From contig JBEIPU010000026.1 in NCBI GenBank assembly GCA_040376925.1, forward strand, positions 1-29,871: DNA of 29,871 nucleotides. Direction: 5' to 3'. The translations under genes and the position numbers were made by a program. This stretch comes from RAM1 sp040376925 (GTDB lineage Bacteria; Pseudomonadota; Gammaproteobacteria; Burkholderiales; Burkholderiaceae_C). Under the pieces are notes generated by a model. The model ran no database searches. It saw nothing but the letters and a program-made list of their open reading frames with translations, and had not been told where the DNA came from. This document shows positions 23,384 to 29,871 of the stretch, piece after piece (positions within the stretch are counted from its first letter, which is position 1; the number at the start of each line of letters is the position of its first letter).

Positions 23384-24361
23384 ATGACACACAACCGCCG
23401 CACCTTCGTCGCATCCCTGGGTGCACTGGCCGCCACGCCCGTGCTGGCCCAGACGCCGCCGGCCTTTCCCAACAAGGTCATCCGCATTGTGCCCTTCGGC
23501 ACCGGCGGCGGGCCCATCGACACGCTGGCCCGCGTGTATGCCGACAAGCTCAGCGCGCGCTGGGGCCAGCCGGTGATCGTGGACGCCAAGCCCGGTGCCA
23601 GCGGCATCATTGCCGCCGACTTTGTGGCCAAGGCGCCGGCCGACGGCTACACCGTGATGATGACGCTGCCGCTCACCCATGTGAACGTGCCCATCCTGCA
23701 AAAAACGCCCTACGACCCGGCAAAGGACTTCACGCCGCTGTCCATGGTGGCCACCGGCGGGCCGATGATCGTGGCGCGGGCCAACGCACCGTTCAGCAAC
23801 CTCAAGGAGTTTGTGGAGTACGCCAAAAAATCACCCAAGCCATTGAACTACGGCACCTGGGGCAGCGGCTCGTCGGCCCACCTGTTTGGCGAGCTGCTGC
23901 AGCGCCAAAGCGGCGCCAAACTGACCCATGTGCCCTACAAGGCCGAAGCCGCGGTGCACAGCGACCTGTTTGGCGAGCTGCTGGACTTTGCCTGGGCCAA
24001 CCCCTCCACCGCGCGCGCCCAGGTACAGGGCGGCAAGATGAAGGTGCTGGGCATTGCCGGCACGCGCCGCGTGTCCACCATGCCCACGGTACCCACCTTT
24101 GCCGAGCAGGGCTTCCAGGGATTTGACGTCGACAGCTGGATCGGCCTGTACGCGCCGGCCAGACTGCCCGCCGACATCCAGGCCGCGTGGGTGACTGCCC
24201 TGCGCGAGATCACCGCCATGCCCGACGTACAGGCACGCCTGACCGGCTACGGCTTCGAGCCGCTGGGCAACACGCCGGCGCAGTTCATGCAGGTCTTCAC
24301 CGCCGACTACCCGCGCGTGGCCGAGCTGATCAAGTCGGCCGGCGTTACGCCGCAGCAATAA
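23384..24361 (+). CDS. Bug-family tripartite tricarboxylate transporter substrate-binding protein
   Basis: A 325-residue periplasmic protein with a signal peptide (MTHNRRTFVASLGALAATPVLA, RR followed by a hydrophobic core; Tat or Sec). The mature part has family landmarks FPNKVIRIVPFGTGGGPIDTLAR, VDAKPGASGIIAADFVAKAPADGYT, KLTHVPYKAEAAVHSD and MPTVPTFAEQGF. Bug proteins capture carboxylates or aromatic acids. No TctA/TctB membrane genes lie beside it in this window, as is common for orphan Bug genes in betaproteobacteria. First gene downstream of the divergent LysR regulator; the oxygenase gene follows after 25 bases. Confidence 0.93.
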   Translation: MTHNRRTFVASLGALAATPVLAQTPPAFPNKVIRIVPFGTGGGPIDTLARVYADKLSARWGQPVIVDAKPGASGIIAADFVAKAPADGYTVMMTLPLTHVNVPILQKTPYDPAKDFTPLSMVATGGPMIVARANAPFSNLKEFVEYAKKSPKPLNYGTWGSGSSAHLFGELLQRQSGAKLTHVPYKAEAAVHSDLFGELLDFAWANPSTARAQVQGGKMKVLGIAGTRRVSTMPTVPTFAEQGFQGFDVDSWIGLYAPARLPADIQAAWVTALREITAMPDVQARLTGYGFEPLGNTPAQFMQVFTADYPRVAELIKSAGVTPQQ

Positions 24362-24386
24362 GCAAGGCCCGAGCAGGACAACCCAG

Positions 24387-25616
24387 ATGGACAACAACAC
24401 GGTTTCCGAAGCCGCACCCAAAGCCCCGGCGCGCGTGATCCCCATTGCGGTGGACACCGGCACCGCCTATGGCAAGCCGCCGCCCACCTCCAGGCTGGAC
24501 CTGGCCCAGGTTGGCCCCGGCACGCCCATGGGCGAGCTGCTGCGCCGTTACTGGCACCCGGTCGGCCTGGCCAGTGACGCCACCGACATCCCGCGCAAGG
24601 TGCGCGTGCTGGGTGAAGACCTGATTTTGTTTCGCGACGGCACCGGCCGCCCCGGCCTGGTGTACCCGCACTGCGCGCACCGCGGCTCGTCGCTGTACTA
24701 CGGCAAAGTCGAAGAGCGCGGCATCCGATGCTGCTACCACGGCTGGCTGTTTGACGTGCAGGGCCACTGCGTGGAGCAGCCCTGCGAACCCGAGGGCGGC
24801 CGCGCCCGCGGCAAGGTGCGCCAGCCCTGGTACCCGGTGCAGGAGCTGTACGGCCTGGTCTGGGCCTACATGGGCCCGCCGGAGAAAAAGCCCGTGCTGC
24901 CCCGCTATGAATGCCTGGAGACTTTTGAAGAAGGCGAATTCCTGGAAGCCGACGCCAACAGCATCGGCGGCGGCGGGCCGCAGATCATCCCCTGCAACTG
25001 GCTGCAGCATTACGAGAACCTGGTGGACCCGTTCCATGTGGTCGTGCTGCATTCCAGCTTCAGCGGCACGCAGTTTGTGCCGCAGATGGCGGTGATGCCC
25101 GAAGTGACCTGGGACACCACGGCCATCAGCGTGCGCACGCTGTCGCTGCGCAAGCTGCCCGACGGCACCACGCTGCGGCGCATCAGCGAGGCCGGCCTGC
25201 CCACGCTGCGCGTGATCCCCAGCCCGCGCATCGGCCGCTACGGCATGGTCGAGTCACTGGGCTGGGTGCTGCCGATCGACGACCACAGCTTTCGCATCTA
25301 TGTGGTGGGCCGCGTGAAGGAACAGGGCGAGCTGCACCGCATGCGTTCGCGCCTGGGTGGCAAGCTGTGGGAGGAGCTGACCGAAGAAGAGCACCAGAAG
25401 TACCCCGGCGACCATGAAGCCATGGTGAGCCAGGGCAGCATTGCCAGGCACTCCGAGGAGCACCTGGCCACCACCGACCGCGGCATTGTCATGCTGCGCC
25501 GGCTGCTGCAAAAGCAGCTGGACGCCGTGGCCGCGGGCGCGGACCCGGCGGGCGTGTCGTTTGACGAAAACGCCGCGCCGGTGCGGTTCACCGCCGGCAA
25601 CTTCCTGGAGACCTGA
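24387..25616 (+). CDS. Rieske non-heme iron oxygenase, alpha subunit (phthalate-dioxygenase-like)
   Basis: A 409-residue oxygenase component. The Rieske [2Fe-2S] site is C96-x-H98 with C115-x2-H118 (spacing 16). The mononuclear-iron region D214-x2-H217-x4-H222 (ENLVDPFHVVVLH) matches the Asp bridge and two histidines of ring-hydroxylating oxygenases. Length and style resemble the phthalate 4,5-dioxygenase/phenoxybenzoate group, which works as homo-oligomers without a beta subunit. It hydroxylates or demethylates an aromatic substrate that cannot be identified here. Its stop overlaps the ferredoxin start (TGATG), so electrons probably come from that protein. Confidence 0.92.
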   Translation: MDNNTVSEAAPKAPARVIPIAVDTGTAYGKPPPTSRLDLAQVGPGTPMGELLRRYWHPVGLASDATDIPRKVRVLGEDLILFRDGTGRPGLVYPHCAHRGSSLYYGKVEERGIRCCYHGWLFDVQGHCVEQPCEPEGGRARGKVRQPWYPVQELYGLVWAYMGPPEKKPVLPRYECLETFEEGEFLEADANSIGGGGPQIIPCNWLQHYENLVDPFHVVVLHSSFSGTQFVPQMAVMPEVTWDTTAISVRTLSLRKLPDGTTLRRISEAGLPTLRVIPSPRIGRYGMVESLGWVLPIDDHSFRIYVVGRVKEQGELHRMRSRLGGKLWEELTEEEHQKYPGDHEAMVSQGSIARHSEEHLATTDRGIVMLRRLLQKQLDAVAAGADPAGVSFDENAAPVRFTAGNFLET

Positions 25617-25888
25617 TGGCTGTGGAGTTTGAAGTGACACTGGCCCGCTCGGGCCGCACCATCCCGGTGGACAGCGGCCAAAGCGTGCTGGAGGCCCTGC
25701 AGGCGCATGGTGTGGAGGTGGCCACCTCGTGCCAGCAGGGTGTGTGCGGCACCTGCCAGACCCGTGTGCTGCAGGGCGAGCCCGACCACTGGGACATGTA
25801 CCTCACGCCCGAAGAACAGGCCGCCAACGACTGCTTCATGCCCTGCATTTCGCGCAGCAAGAGTGCGGTTTTAGTGCTGGACCTCTAG
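25616..25888 (+). CDS. plant-type [2Fe-2S] ferredoxin
   Basis: A 90-residue ferredoxin with ligands C39-x4-C44-x2-C47 and C77. It is like the C-terminal domain of phthalate dioxygenase/vanillate demethylase reductases, including SCQQGVCGTCQTRVLQGEPDHWDMYLTPEEQ and MPCISRSKS, but lacks the FMN and NAD domains of those reductases. It therefore should accept electrons from a separate reductase not encoded in this window. Start overlaps the oxygenase stop by one base, indicating coupled translation. Confidence 0.93.
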   Translation: MAVEFEVTLARSGRTIPVDSGQSVLEALQAHGVEVATSCQQGVCGTCQTRVLQGEPDHWDMYLTPEEQAANDCFMPCISRSKSAVLVLDL

Positions 25889-25904
25889 GCGAACCGGGGT
25901 TGTT

Positions 25905-25920
25905 TAGGGCCCGTGCCCTA
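25905..25920. terminator. small hairpin after the ferredoxin gene
   Basis: TAGGGC (25905-25910) and GCCCTA (25915-25920) form a perfect 6-base stem with a CCGT loop, 17 bases after the ferredoxin stop. No T-tract follows, so termination would be weak; an operator for the next gene is an alternative. Confidence 0.35.
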
Positions 25921-25966
25921 GCGCCGCTGCCGACAATGGCTTCATTCCACTTCGAAGGACATTGCC

Positions 25967-26302
25967 ATGAACGCCACCCAATTCTCCAAGACCGCCACCG
26001 GCGTGATCGCCACCGCCGGCTCCACCGCCCACAAGGCCATTGACGCCTACCGCATCGGCGGCAACCGCCTGAACGACGCCATGGCCCAGCGCTGGGCCAA
26101 GGCCCTGAAGCAGACCGCCCCCAAGCTCACGCCCGAGACCCGCAAGAACGCCGCCAACGCGCAAAAGGTGTTCAGCGGCTACTACGCCAAGGGCATCGCC
26201 CTGACGGCCGACGGCGCTGCCGTGGTGGTGGACACGCTGGTCGGCGCCGCGCTGGCCACGACCGAAAAGGCCACGGCATTTGCCGCCGACCTGCGCAAAT
26301 AA
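25967..26302 (+). CDS. helical phasin-like protein of unknown function
   Basis: A 111-residue, alanine-rich, mostly helical protein (MNATQFSKTATGVIATAGST ... TTEKATAFAADLRK) without a signal peptide. Its amphipathic helices resemble phasin-like granule-coating proteins, but no defined motif was recognised, so this is only a resemblance. GAAGGA precedes the ATG. The gene is closed by a strong intrinsic terminator, so it ends its transcript. Confidence 0.7.
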   Translation: MNATQFSKTATGVIATAGSTAHKAIDAYRIGGNRLNDAMAQRWAKALKQTAPKLTPETRKNAANAQKVFSGYYAKGIALTADGAAVVVDTLVGAALATTEKATAFAADLRK

Positions 26303-26320
26303 ACCCGGCTGACACCCGCA

Positions 26321-26355
26321 AAACCCGATGGCAGAATGAGCCGTCGGGTTTTTTT
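26321..26355 (+). terminator. intrinsic terminator
   Basis: AAACCCGATGGC (26321-26332) pairs with GCCGTCGGGTTT (26340-26351), 12 pairs with one G-U, around a 7-base loop. It continues into a T-run to 26355. It follows the phasin-like gene by 18 bases. Confidence 0.9.
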
Positions 26356-26375
26356 ACGCATAACAAGGAGACACC

Positions 26376-26852
26376 ATGGCGATCAGCGTTGACATTGATC
26401 TGGGCTACGAATTCACCGTCAAGGCCAAGGCGGCCGATGTGTTTGCCGTCCTGGCGGACGTGCCCACCTCGGTCAGCCACTTCCCCAAGGTGGACAAGCT
26501 CACCGACATGGGTGACGGCGTGTACAAGTGGGAAATGGAAAAGGTCGGCACCGCGCAGGTGAACATCCAGACCGTTTACGCCAGCAAGTACGTGAGCGAC
26601 GCCGCCAAGGGCACCGTCAAATGGACGCCGGTCAAGGGCGTCGGCAACGCCCTGGTGGGCGGCAGCTGGAAGGTGACCGACAACAAGGGCAAGTCCACTG
26701 CGATCGAGCTCAAGATCAAGGGCACGGTAGACGTGCCGCTGCCAGGCCTGATGAAGATGGTGGTGGGGCCGGTGGTCGAGGGAGAGTTCGAAAAACTCGT
26801 CGACAAATACATCGCCAACCTCATCAAGAGGTTCGGCGGCGAAGTCGAGTAA
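26376..26852 (+). CDS. SRPBCC-family protein
   Basis: A 158-residue START/Bet v1-like protein: IDLGYEFTVKAKAADVFAVLADVPTSVSHFPKVDKLTDMGDGVYKWEMEKVG at the N-terminal half and a long C-terminal helix GPVVEGEFEKLVDKYIANLIKRF. The fold encloses a hydrophobic cavity that binds lipids or small ligands; the ligand is unknown. AAGGAG precedes the ATG. It starts shortly after the intrinsic terminator, so it has its own promoter, and converges on the peptidase gene with six bases between stops. Confidence 0.85.
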   Translation: MAISVDIDLGYEFTVKAKAADVFAVLADVPTSVSHFPKVDKLTDMGDGVYKWEMEKVGTAQVNIQTVYASKYVSDAAKGTVKWTPVKGVGNALVGGSWKVTDNKGKSTAIELKIKGTVDVPLPGLMKMVVGPVVEGEFEKLVDKYIANLIKRFGGEVE

Positions 26853-26858
26853 CTGGGT

Positions 26859-27794
26859 CTAGCCCAGCGGGCGCGTCAGGTACACCGCCTCGCGCCCCAC
26901 AATCGCCCGCCGCGCGGGCATGAAGATCGTGCAGTCGTCGCACGGCGCGCGGATTTCTTCCGCACCGTCGGTAGCAATCAACTCCCCTTTGGCAAACACC
27001 TCAAAGCCCTGAACCGGCCGCGTAAAGCGGAATTCCGGTGTCTGGATCATGCAGGTGCGCAGCAGTTCAAACCGCCGTTGCGCAGCAGGCGCTGGCCCGG
27101 CGTCGCGCGCCATCAACCCGAAATGTGCGATGAAATCACGCGCCACCGCCACGGCCAGGTCGCTGGCCGAGCGGCTGAAATGCTGGCCGCATTCGGCCAC
27201 CAGCGCCACGCCGGAACCTGACGCCTGAGCGAACCGGCCGTACTCGATCAGGGGTGTGCCCGAGCCCAGGCCGCCCGGCATCACAAAATGAACCGACGGC
27301 CGGCCGATGGCCAGCGCCGCTGCTGCATTGCGTTCAAACGCCGGGTACACCCAGAACGGCACCACGTCGGCGTTGGTCGAATGCAGGTCCAGCACATGGT
27401 CGGCGGCGTCCACCACCGGCCGCAGTTCGCGGGCGCGGCGCAGCTCGGGGCTGTCCCCGGGCCCGTCCAGCCATTCGGGTGACCAGATGCGGTTGAGGTT
27501 GTGCACCAGCTGGCGGCTGTCAAACGGCCGGGCCGGGTCAAACGATTCATAGGCGGACACGTTGGCAAAGCTGATGGTCAGCACGCCCGCCAGCGGCCGC
27601 ACGCCGGTGTCCAGCAGATGGGTGGCGGCCGTCATGCCGCAGAACTCGTTGCCGTGGGTCAGTGCATTGACCAGCACATGCGGGCCGGGGCGCCCGGAAT
27701 CAAAGCGGTGCACATAGTCCACCCCGATGTTGCCCCGGCGGTAGGCCGAGAGGTCGCGCGGCAGGACGTCAAACGCCGGCAGGGGCTCGTTCAT
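26859..27794 (-). CDS. succinylglutamate desuccinylase/aspartoacylase-family metallohydrolase
   Basis: A 311-residue zinc hydrolase of the AstE/AspA branch of M14. Zinc ligands are H47-x2-E50 (THGNEF) and H138 (VLDLHST), the substrate loop NLNRIW lies at 99-104 and the catalytic glutamate is probably E201 (AECGQH). Such enzymes remove acyl groups from N-acyl amino acids. Start ATG 27794 is supported by AAGGA; an earlier in-frame ATG at 27809 lacks one. No arginine-succinyltransferase genes are nearby, so a role in arginine catabolism is not supported. It is only distantly similar to the peptidase at 11606-12523. Confidence 0.87.
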   Translation of the reverse strand: MNEPLPAFDVLPRDLSAYRRGNIGVDYVHRFDSGRPGPHVLVNALTHGNEFCGMTAATHLLDTGVRPLAGVLTISFANVSAYESFDPARPFDSRQLVHNLNRIWSPEWLDGPGDSPELRRARELRPVVDAADHVLDLHSTNADVVPFWVYPAFERNAAAALAIGRPSVHFVMPGGLGSGTPLIEYGRFAQASGSGVALVAECGQHFSRSASDLAVAVARDFIAHFGLMARDAGPAPAAQRRFELLRTCMIQTPEFRFTRPVQGFEVFAKGELIATDGAEEIRAPCDDCTIFMPARRAIVGREAVYLTRPLG

Positions 27795-27902
27795 GGGATT
27801 CCTTTGCAACAGGGCGTCTCGATCTTAAGGCGGAAATTTCCTACGCCCCGGCAACGCGGATGGGTGCACACTGGCTGCAACACACCCTGAAAGGAGATGG
27901 AC

Positions 27903-28262
27903 ATGCAGGTTCAAGTCAACACAAGCAACGGTATTGCCAACAACGAATCCCTGGAGCGCTGGGCCAGCGACCACCTGGGCACGGCGCTGCAGCGCTACAG
28001 CCAGGACATCACCCGCGTGGAAGTGCAGCTGAGCGACGAAAACAACGCCGCCAAGGGCGCGGCCGACAAGCGCTGCACGCTGGAGGCCCGCCTGGCCGCC
28101 CACAAGCCCGTGGCCGCGACCCACCACGCCGAGAACCAGGACCTGGCCTTTCGCGGCGCCACCGACAAGCTGCTGCACCTGCTGGAGCACACGCTGGGCA
28201 AGCTGGCCCACAAGCGCGACCGCGAAACCATCCGCAAAATCGACATCGCAGAACAGCCTTGA
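27903..28262 (+). CDS. HPF/RaiA-family ribosome-associated protein
   Basis: A 119-residue basic protein with a beta-alpha-beta-beta-beta-alpha layout typical of hibernation-promoting factor/RaiA: MQVQVNTSNGIANNESLERWASDHLGTALQRYSQDITRVEVQLSDEN and a second helix ATDKLLHLLEHTLGKLAHKRDRETIRK. Family members bind the 30S decoding region and halt translation. AAGGAG ends one base before ATG 27897, so ATG 27903 with a 6-base spacer is preferred. It is divergent from the peptidase gene and followed by the AIM24-like gene. Confidence 0.82.
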   Translation: MQVQVNTSNGIANNESLERWASDHLGTALQRYSQDITRVEVQLSDENNAAKGAADKRCTLEARLAAHKPVAATHHAENQDLAFRGATDKLLHLLEHTLGKLAHKRDRETIRKIDIAEQP

Positions 28263-28310
28263 ACTTTCGCTACCATCGCCGCCAGTACTGACAACTGACG
28301 GAGTACCGAC

Positions 28311-29123
28311 ATGGCGATGGATGTGATTGACTACGAGATCCGCGGCGCGGAAATGCAGTTCGTGGAGGTGGAGCTGGACCCGGGCGAAGCCGCCATCGGC
28401 GAAGCCGGCAGCATGATGTTCATGGACGCCGGCATCGGCATGGACACGGTGTTTGGCGACGGCAGCGCACAGCAGGGCGGCTTTTTCGGCAAGCTCATGG
28501 GCGCCGGCAAGCGGCTGGTGACGGGTGAATCGCTGTTCACCACCGTGTACAGCAACAACGCATCCACCAAGCAGCGTGTGGCGTTTGCCGCGCCCTACCC
28601 CGGCAAGATCCTGCCCATGGACCTGCGCCAGCTGGGCGGCACGCTGATCTGCCAGAAAGACGCCTTTTTGTGCGCCGCGCGCGGCGTGTCACTGGGCATC
28701 GCGCTGCAGCAAAAGCTGTCCACCGGCTTCTTCGGCGGTGAAGGCTTCATCATGCAGAAGCTCGACGGTGACGGCCTGGCGTTTGTGCATGCGGGCGGCA
28801 CGGTGGTCAAGCGCGAGCTGGCCGCCGGCCAGACGCTGCTGGTGGACACCGGCTGCGTGGTGGCCTACACACCCAACGTCAACTTTGAAATCCAGTTCGT
28901 GGGCAAGATCAAGACGGCGCTGTTTGGCGGCGAAGGCCTGTTCTTTGCCCGGATGACCGGCCCCGGCACCATCTGGCTGCAAAGCCTGCCGTTCTCGCGC
29001 CTGGCCTCGCGCGTGTTTGCGGCGGCGCCCCAGCGCGGCGGCTCACGTGAAGAGGGCTCGGTGCTCGGCGGCTTTGCCGGCGGCGGGCTGCTGGGTGGCG
29101 TGCTGGGCGGCGACGACGAATAG
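28311..29123 (+). CDS. TIGR00266/AIM24-family protein
   Basis: A 270-residue beta-rich protein of the TIGR00266/DUF124 family. Seen: YEIRGAEMQFVEVELDPGEAAIGEAGSMMFMDAGIGMDT at the start, SLFTTVYSN, FGGEGFIMQKLDGDGLAFVHAGGTVVKREL, a repeated TALFGGEGLFFARMTGPGTIWLQSLPFSRL, and a glycine-rich tail. Function is unproven; the eukaryotic relative AIM24 is mitochondrial. GGAG lies before ATG 28311. Convergent with the dioxygenase gene after 11 bases. Confidence 0.88.
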   Translation: MAMDVIDYEIRGAEMQFVEVELDPGEAAIGEAGSMMFMDAGIGMDTVFGDGSAQQGGFFGKLMGAGKRLVTGESLFTTVYSNNASTKQRVAFAAPYPGKILPMDLRQLGGTLICQKDAFLCAARGVSLGIALQQKLSTGFFGGEGFIMQKLDGDGLAFVHAGGTVVKRELAAGQTLLVDTGCVVAYTPNVNFEIQFVGKIKTALFGGEGLFFARMTGPGTIWLQSLPFSRLASRVFAAAPQRGGSREEGSVLGGFAGGGLLGGVLGGDDE

Positions 29124-29134
29124 GCCCGGGCGGC

Positions 29135-29871
29135 TCAGGCAGCCGGCTTGGGCGCGGGGCTTGCGAACTCCCGCTCGCGCAGCCATTTGGTGGCGATCCA
29201 TTTTTCGCCTTCCTGCACGGGCGAGCCGCCGTGCAGCGTCTTGCTCTCAGGGTGCGGCGTGTCGTAGCTAAAAAACACCGCATTGCCCCGCCGCGGCCCC
29301 ACCTCCAGCCCCACGTCGGGGAACACCGTGCCGCCGCCGCGTGCGGGCTCGCTCAGGTACATGACGATGGTGGCCACCCGGTGGCCGCCACGCTGGAGGA
29401 TGGTGGCCGTGCCCGGCTCGCGCGGATCGAAATAGTCGTAGTGCGGGCGGTATTCAGCCCCAGGCCCGTACTGCAGCACCTGGATGCCTTCGCCGTTTTC
29501 CACCGGCCAGCCGCACAGGCGGGCCAGGCGCGCCTCGACCCGCGCCACCACCTCGTTCTGCCCACGCCGGAAGAACATGCCGTTGCTGGTGCGCACATCG
29601 GTCACCTGGCTGGCGCCGGTGGCCATGTCCAGCACGGCCGAGCGCTTCATGGCGGGGCGTGCCGCGGCAATCAGCGCCTCGCATTCCTCATCGCTCAGCA
29701 GCCCGCCCAGGATGGTGATCGCCGGGTACTTGAGGTTGCCCAGCACGGCCACCTGGCGGTCGCCTGCGTCCAGGAACAGCGGCGCGCCGTCCAGCGCCAG
29801 GCGCGGCACCTTCAGGCGCGGCGGCTTGTCGCCGGCGGAGCCTGCCGCCGCCGGCGCGGCGGCCCGGGGCA
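29135..29871 (-). CDS. prolyl 4-hydroxylase-like 2OG-Fe(II) oxygenase (N-terminus outside window)
   Basis: At least 240 residues. The double-stranded beta-helix domain carries the metal ligands H and D of YRPHYDYF, and the distal histidine with 2-oxoglutarate-binding lysine in HGGSPVQEGEKWIATKW. GTATILQRGGHRVATIVMYLSEPARGGGTVFPDVGLEV is the typical prolyl 4-hydroxylase core. A GTG at 29809 could be a start, but the frame stays open to the window end with an alanine/proline-rich stretch, so the gene is treated as partial at its 5' end. The protein substrate in bacteria is usually unknown. Confidence 0.9.
   Translation of the reverse strand, partial: PRAAAPAAAGSAGDKPPRLKVPRLALDGAPLFLDAGDRQVAVLGNLKYPAITILGGLLSDEECEALIAAARPAMKRSAVLDMATGASQVTDVRTSNGMFFRRGQNEVVARVEARLARLCGWPVENGEGIQVLQYGPGAEYRPHYDYFDPREPGTATILQRGGHRVATIVMYLSEPARGGGTVFPDVGLEVGPRRGNAVFFSYDTPHPESKTLHGGSPVQEGEKWIATKWLREREFASPAPKPAA

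Noticed and set aside
26859..27794. Calling this gene astE of the arginine succinyltransferase pathway
   Set aside because: The zinc motif fits the family, but none of the other ast genes is nearby and the sequence is not close enough to assign the substrate.

Overview
The window is a GC-rich, densely packed bacterial chromosome segment. Strong GC3 bias, short gaps, a glutaminyl-tRNA synthetase of proteobacterial type, a Bug-family solute-binding protein, a slightly long IF-1 and the overall gene mix point to a betaproteobacterium, most likely Comamonadaceae (Acidovorax/Hydrogenophaga-like). That placement is inference from protein style, not from a search. No tRNA, rRNA, CRISPR array or insertion sequence was seen.

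Left part (1-5170): the 3' end of glnS is followed by a compositionally different patch. It holds a large AT-richer gene coding for a putative HEPN-STAND(NB-ARC)-TPR protein, a GC-rich orphan C-terminal ORF remnant, a short low-molecular-weight phosphatase-like gene, a fragment resembling a nucleotidyltransferase N-terminus, and a second AT-richer gene with a HEPN-type RNxxxH motif. This is the most likely place for an undescribed (antiphage/abortive) system: two different HEPN-motif proteins lie within 4 kb, one of them fused to a STAND switch and a TPR sensor.

Middle part (5241-17410): a thiamine-binding/MOSC gene pair; a HigBA-like toxin-antitoxin operon whose palindromic operator overlaps its promoter; a minus-strand SDR / AhpD-like / HNH cluster; plus-strand TerB-like, PNPOx-like, hemerythrin and periplasmic catalase-like genes (oxidative/redox flavour); then a long minus-strand series of ABC-2 exporter, RbgA-like GTPase, Fic protein and M14-type peptidase. 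The Fic gene is preceded by a striking nested palindrome. A DMT/EamA transporter diverges from the ABC exporter.

Right part (17514-29871): three unrecognised small or medium proteins, an orphan PAS-PAS protein, a degenerate Mrr-like nuclease, a 46-residue basic protein, an esterase and IF-1. Next comes a catabolic-looking locus: a LysR regulator divergent from a Bug solute-binding protein, a Rieske oxygenase alpha subunit and a plant-type ferredoxin. It is followed by a phasin-like helical protein with an intrinsic terminator, an SRPBCC protein, a second M14-type peptidase, an HPF/RaiA-like protein, a TIGR00266/AIM24 protein and a prolyl-4-hydroxylase-like dioxygenase cut by the window end.

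Several genes have an AT-rich -10-like hexamer 6-7 nt before their ATG and no ribosome binding site, suggesting leaderless transcripts. No gene-free stretch exceeds about 240 bases.
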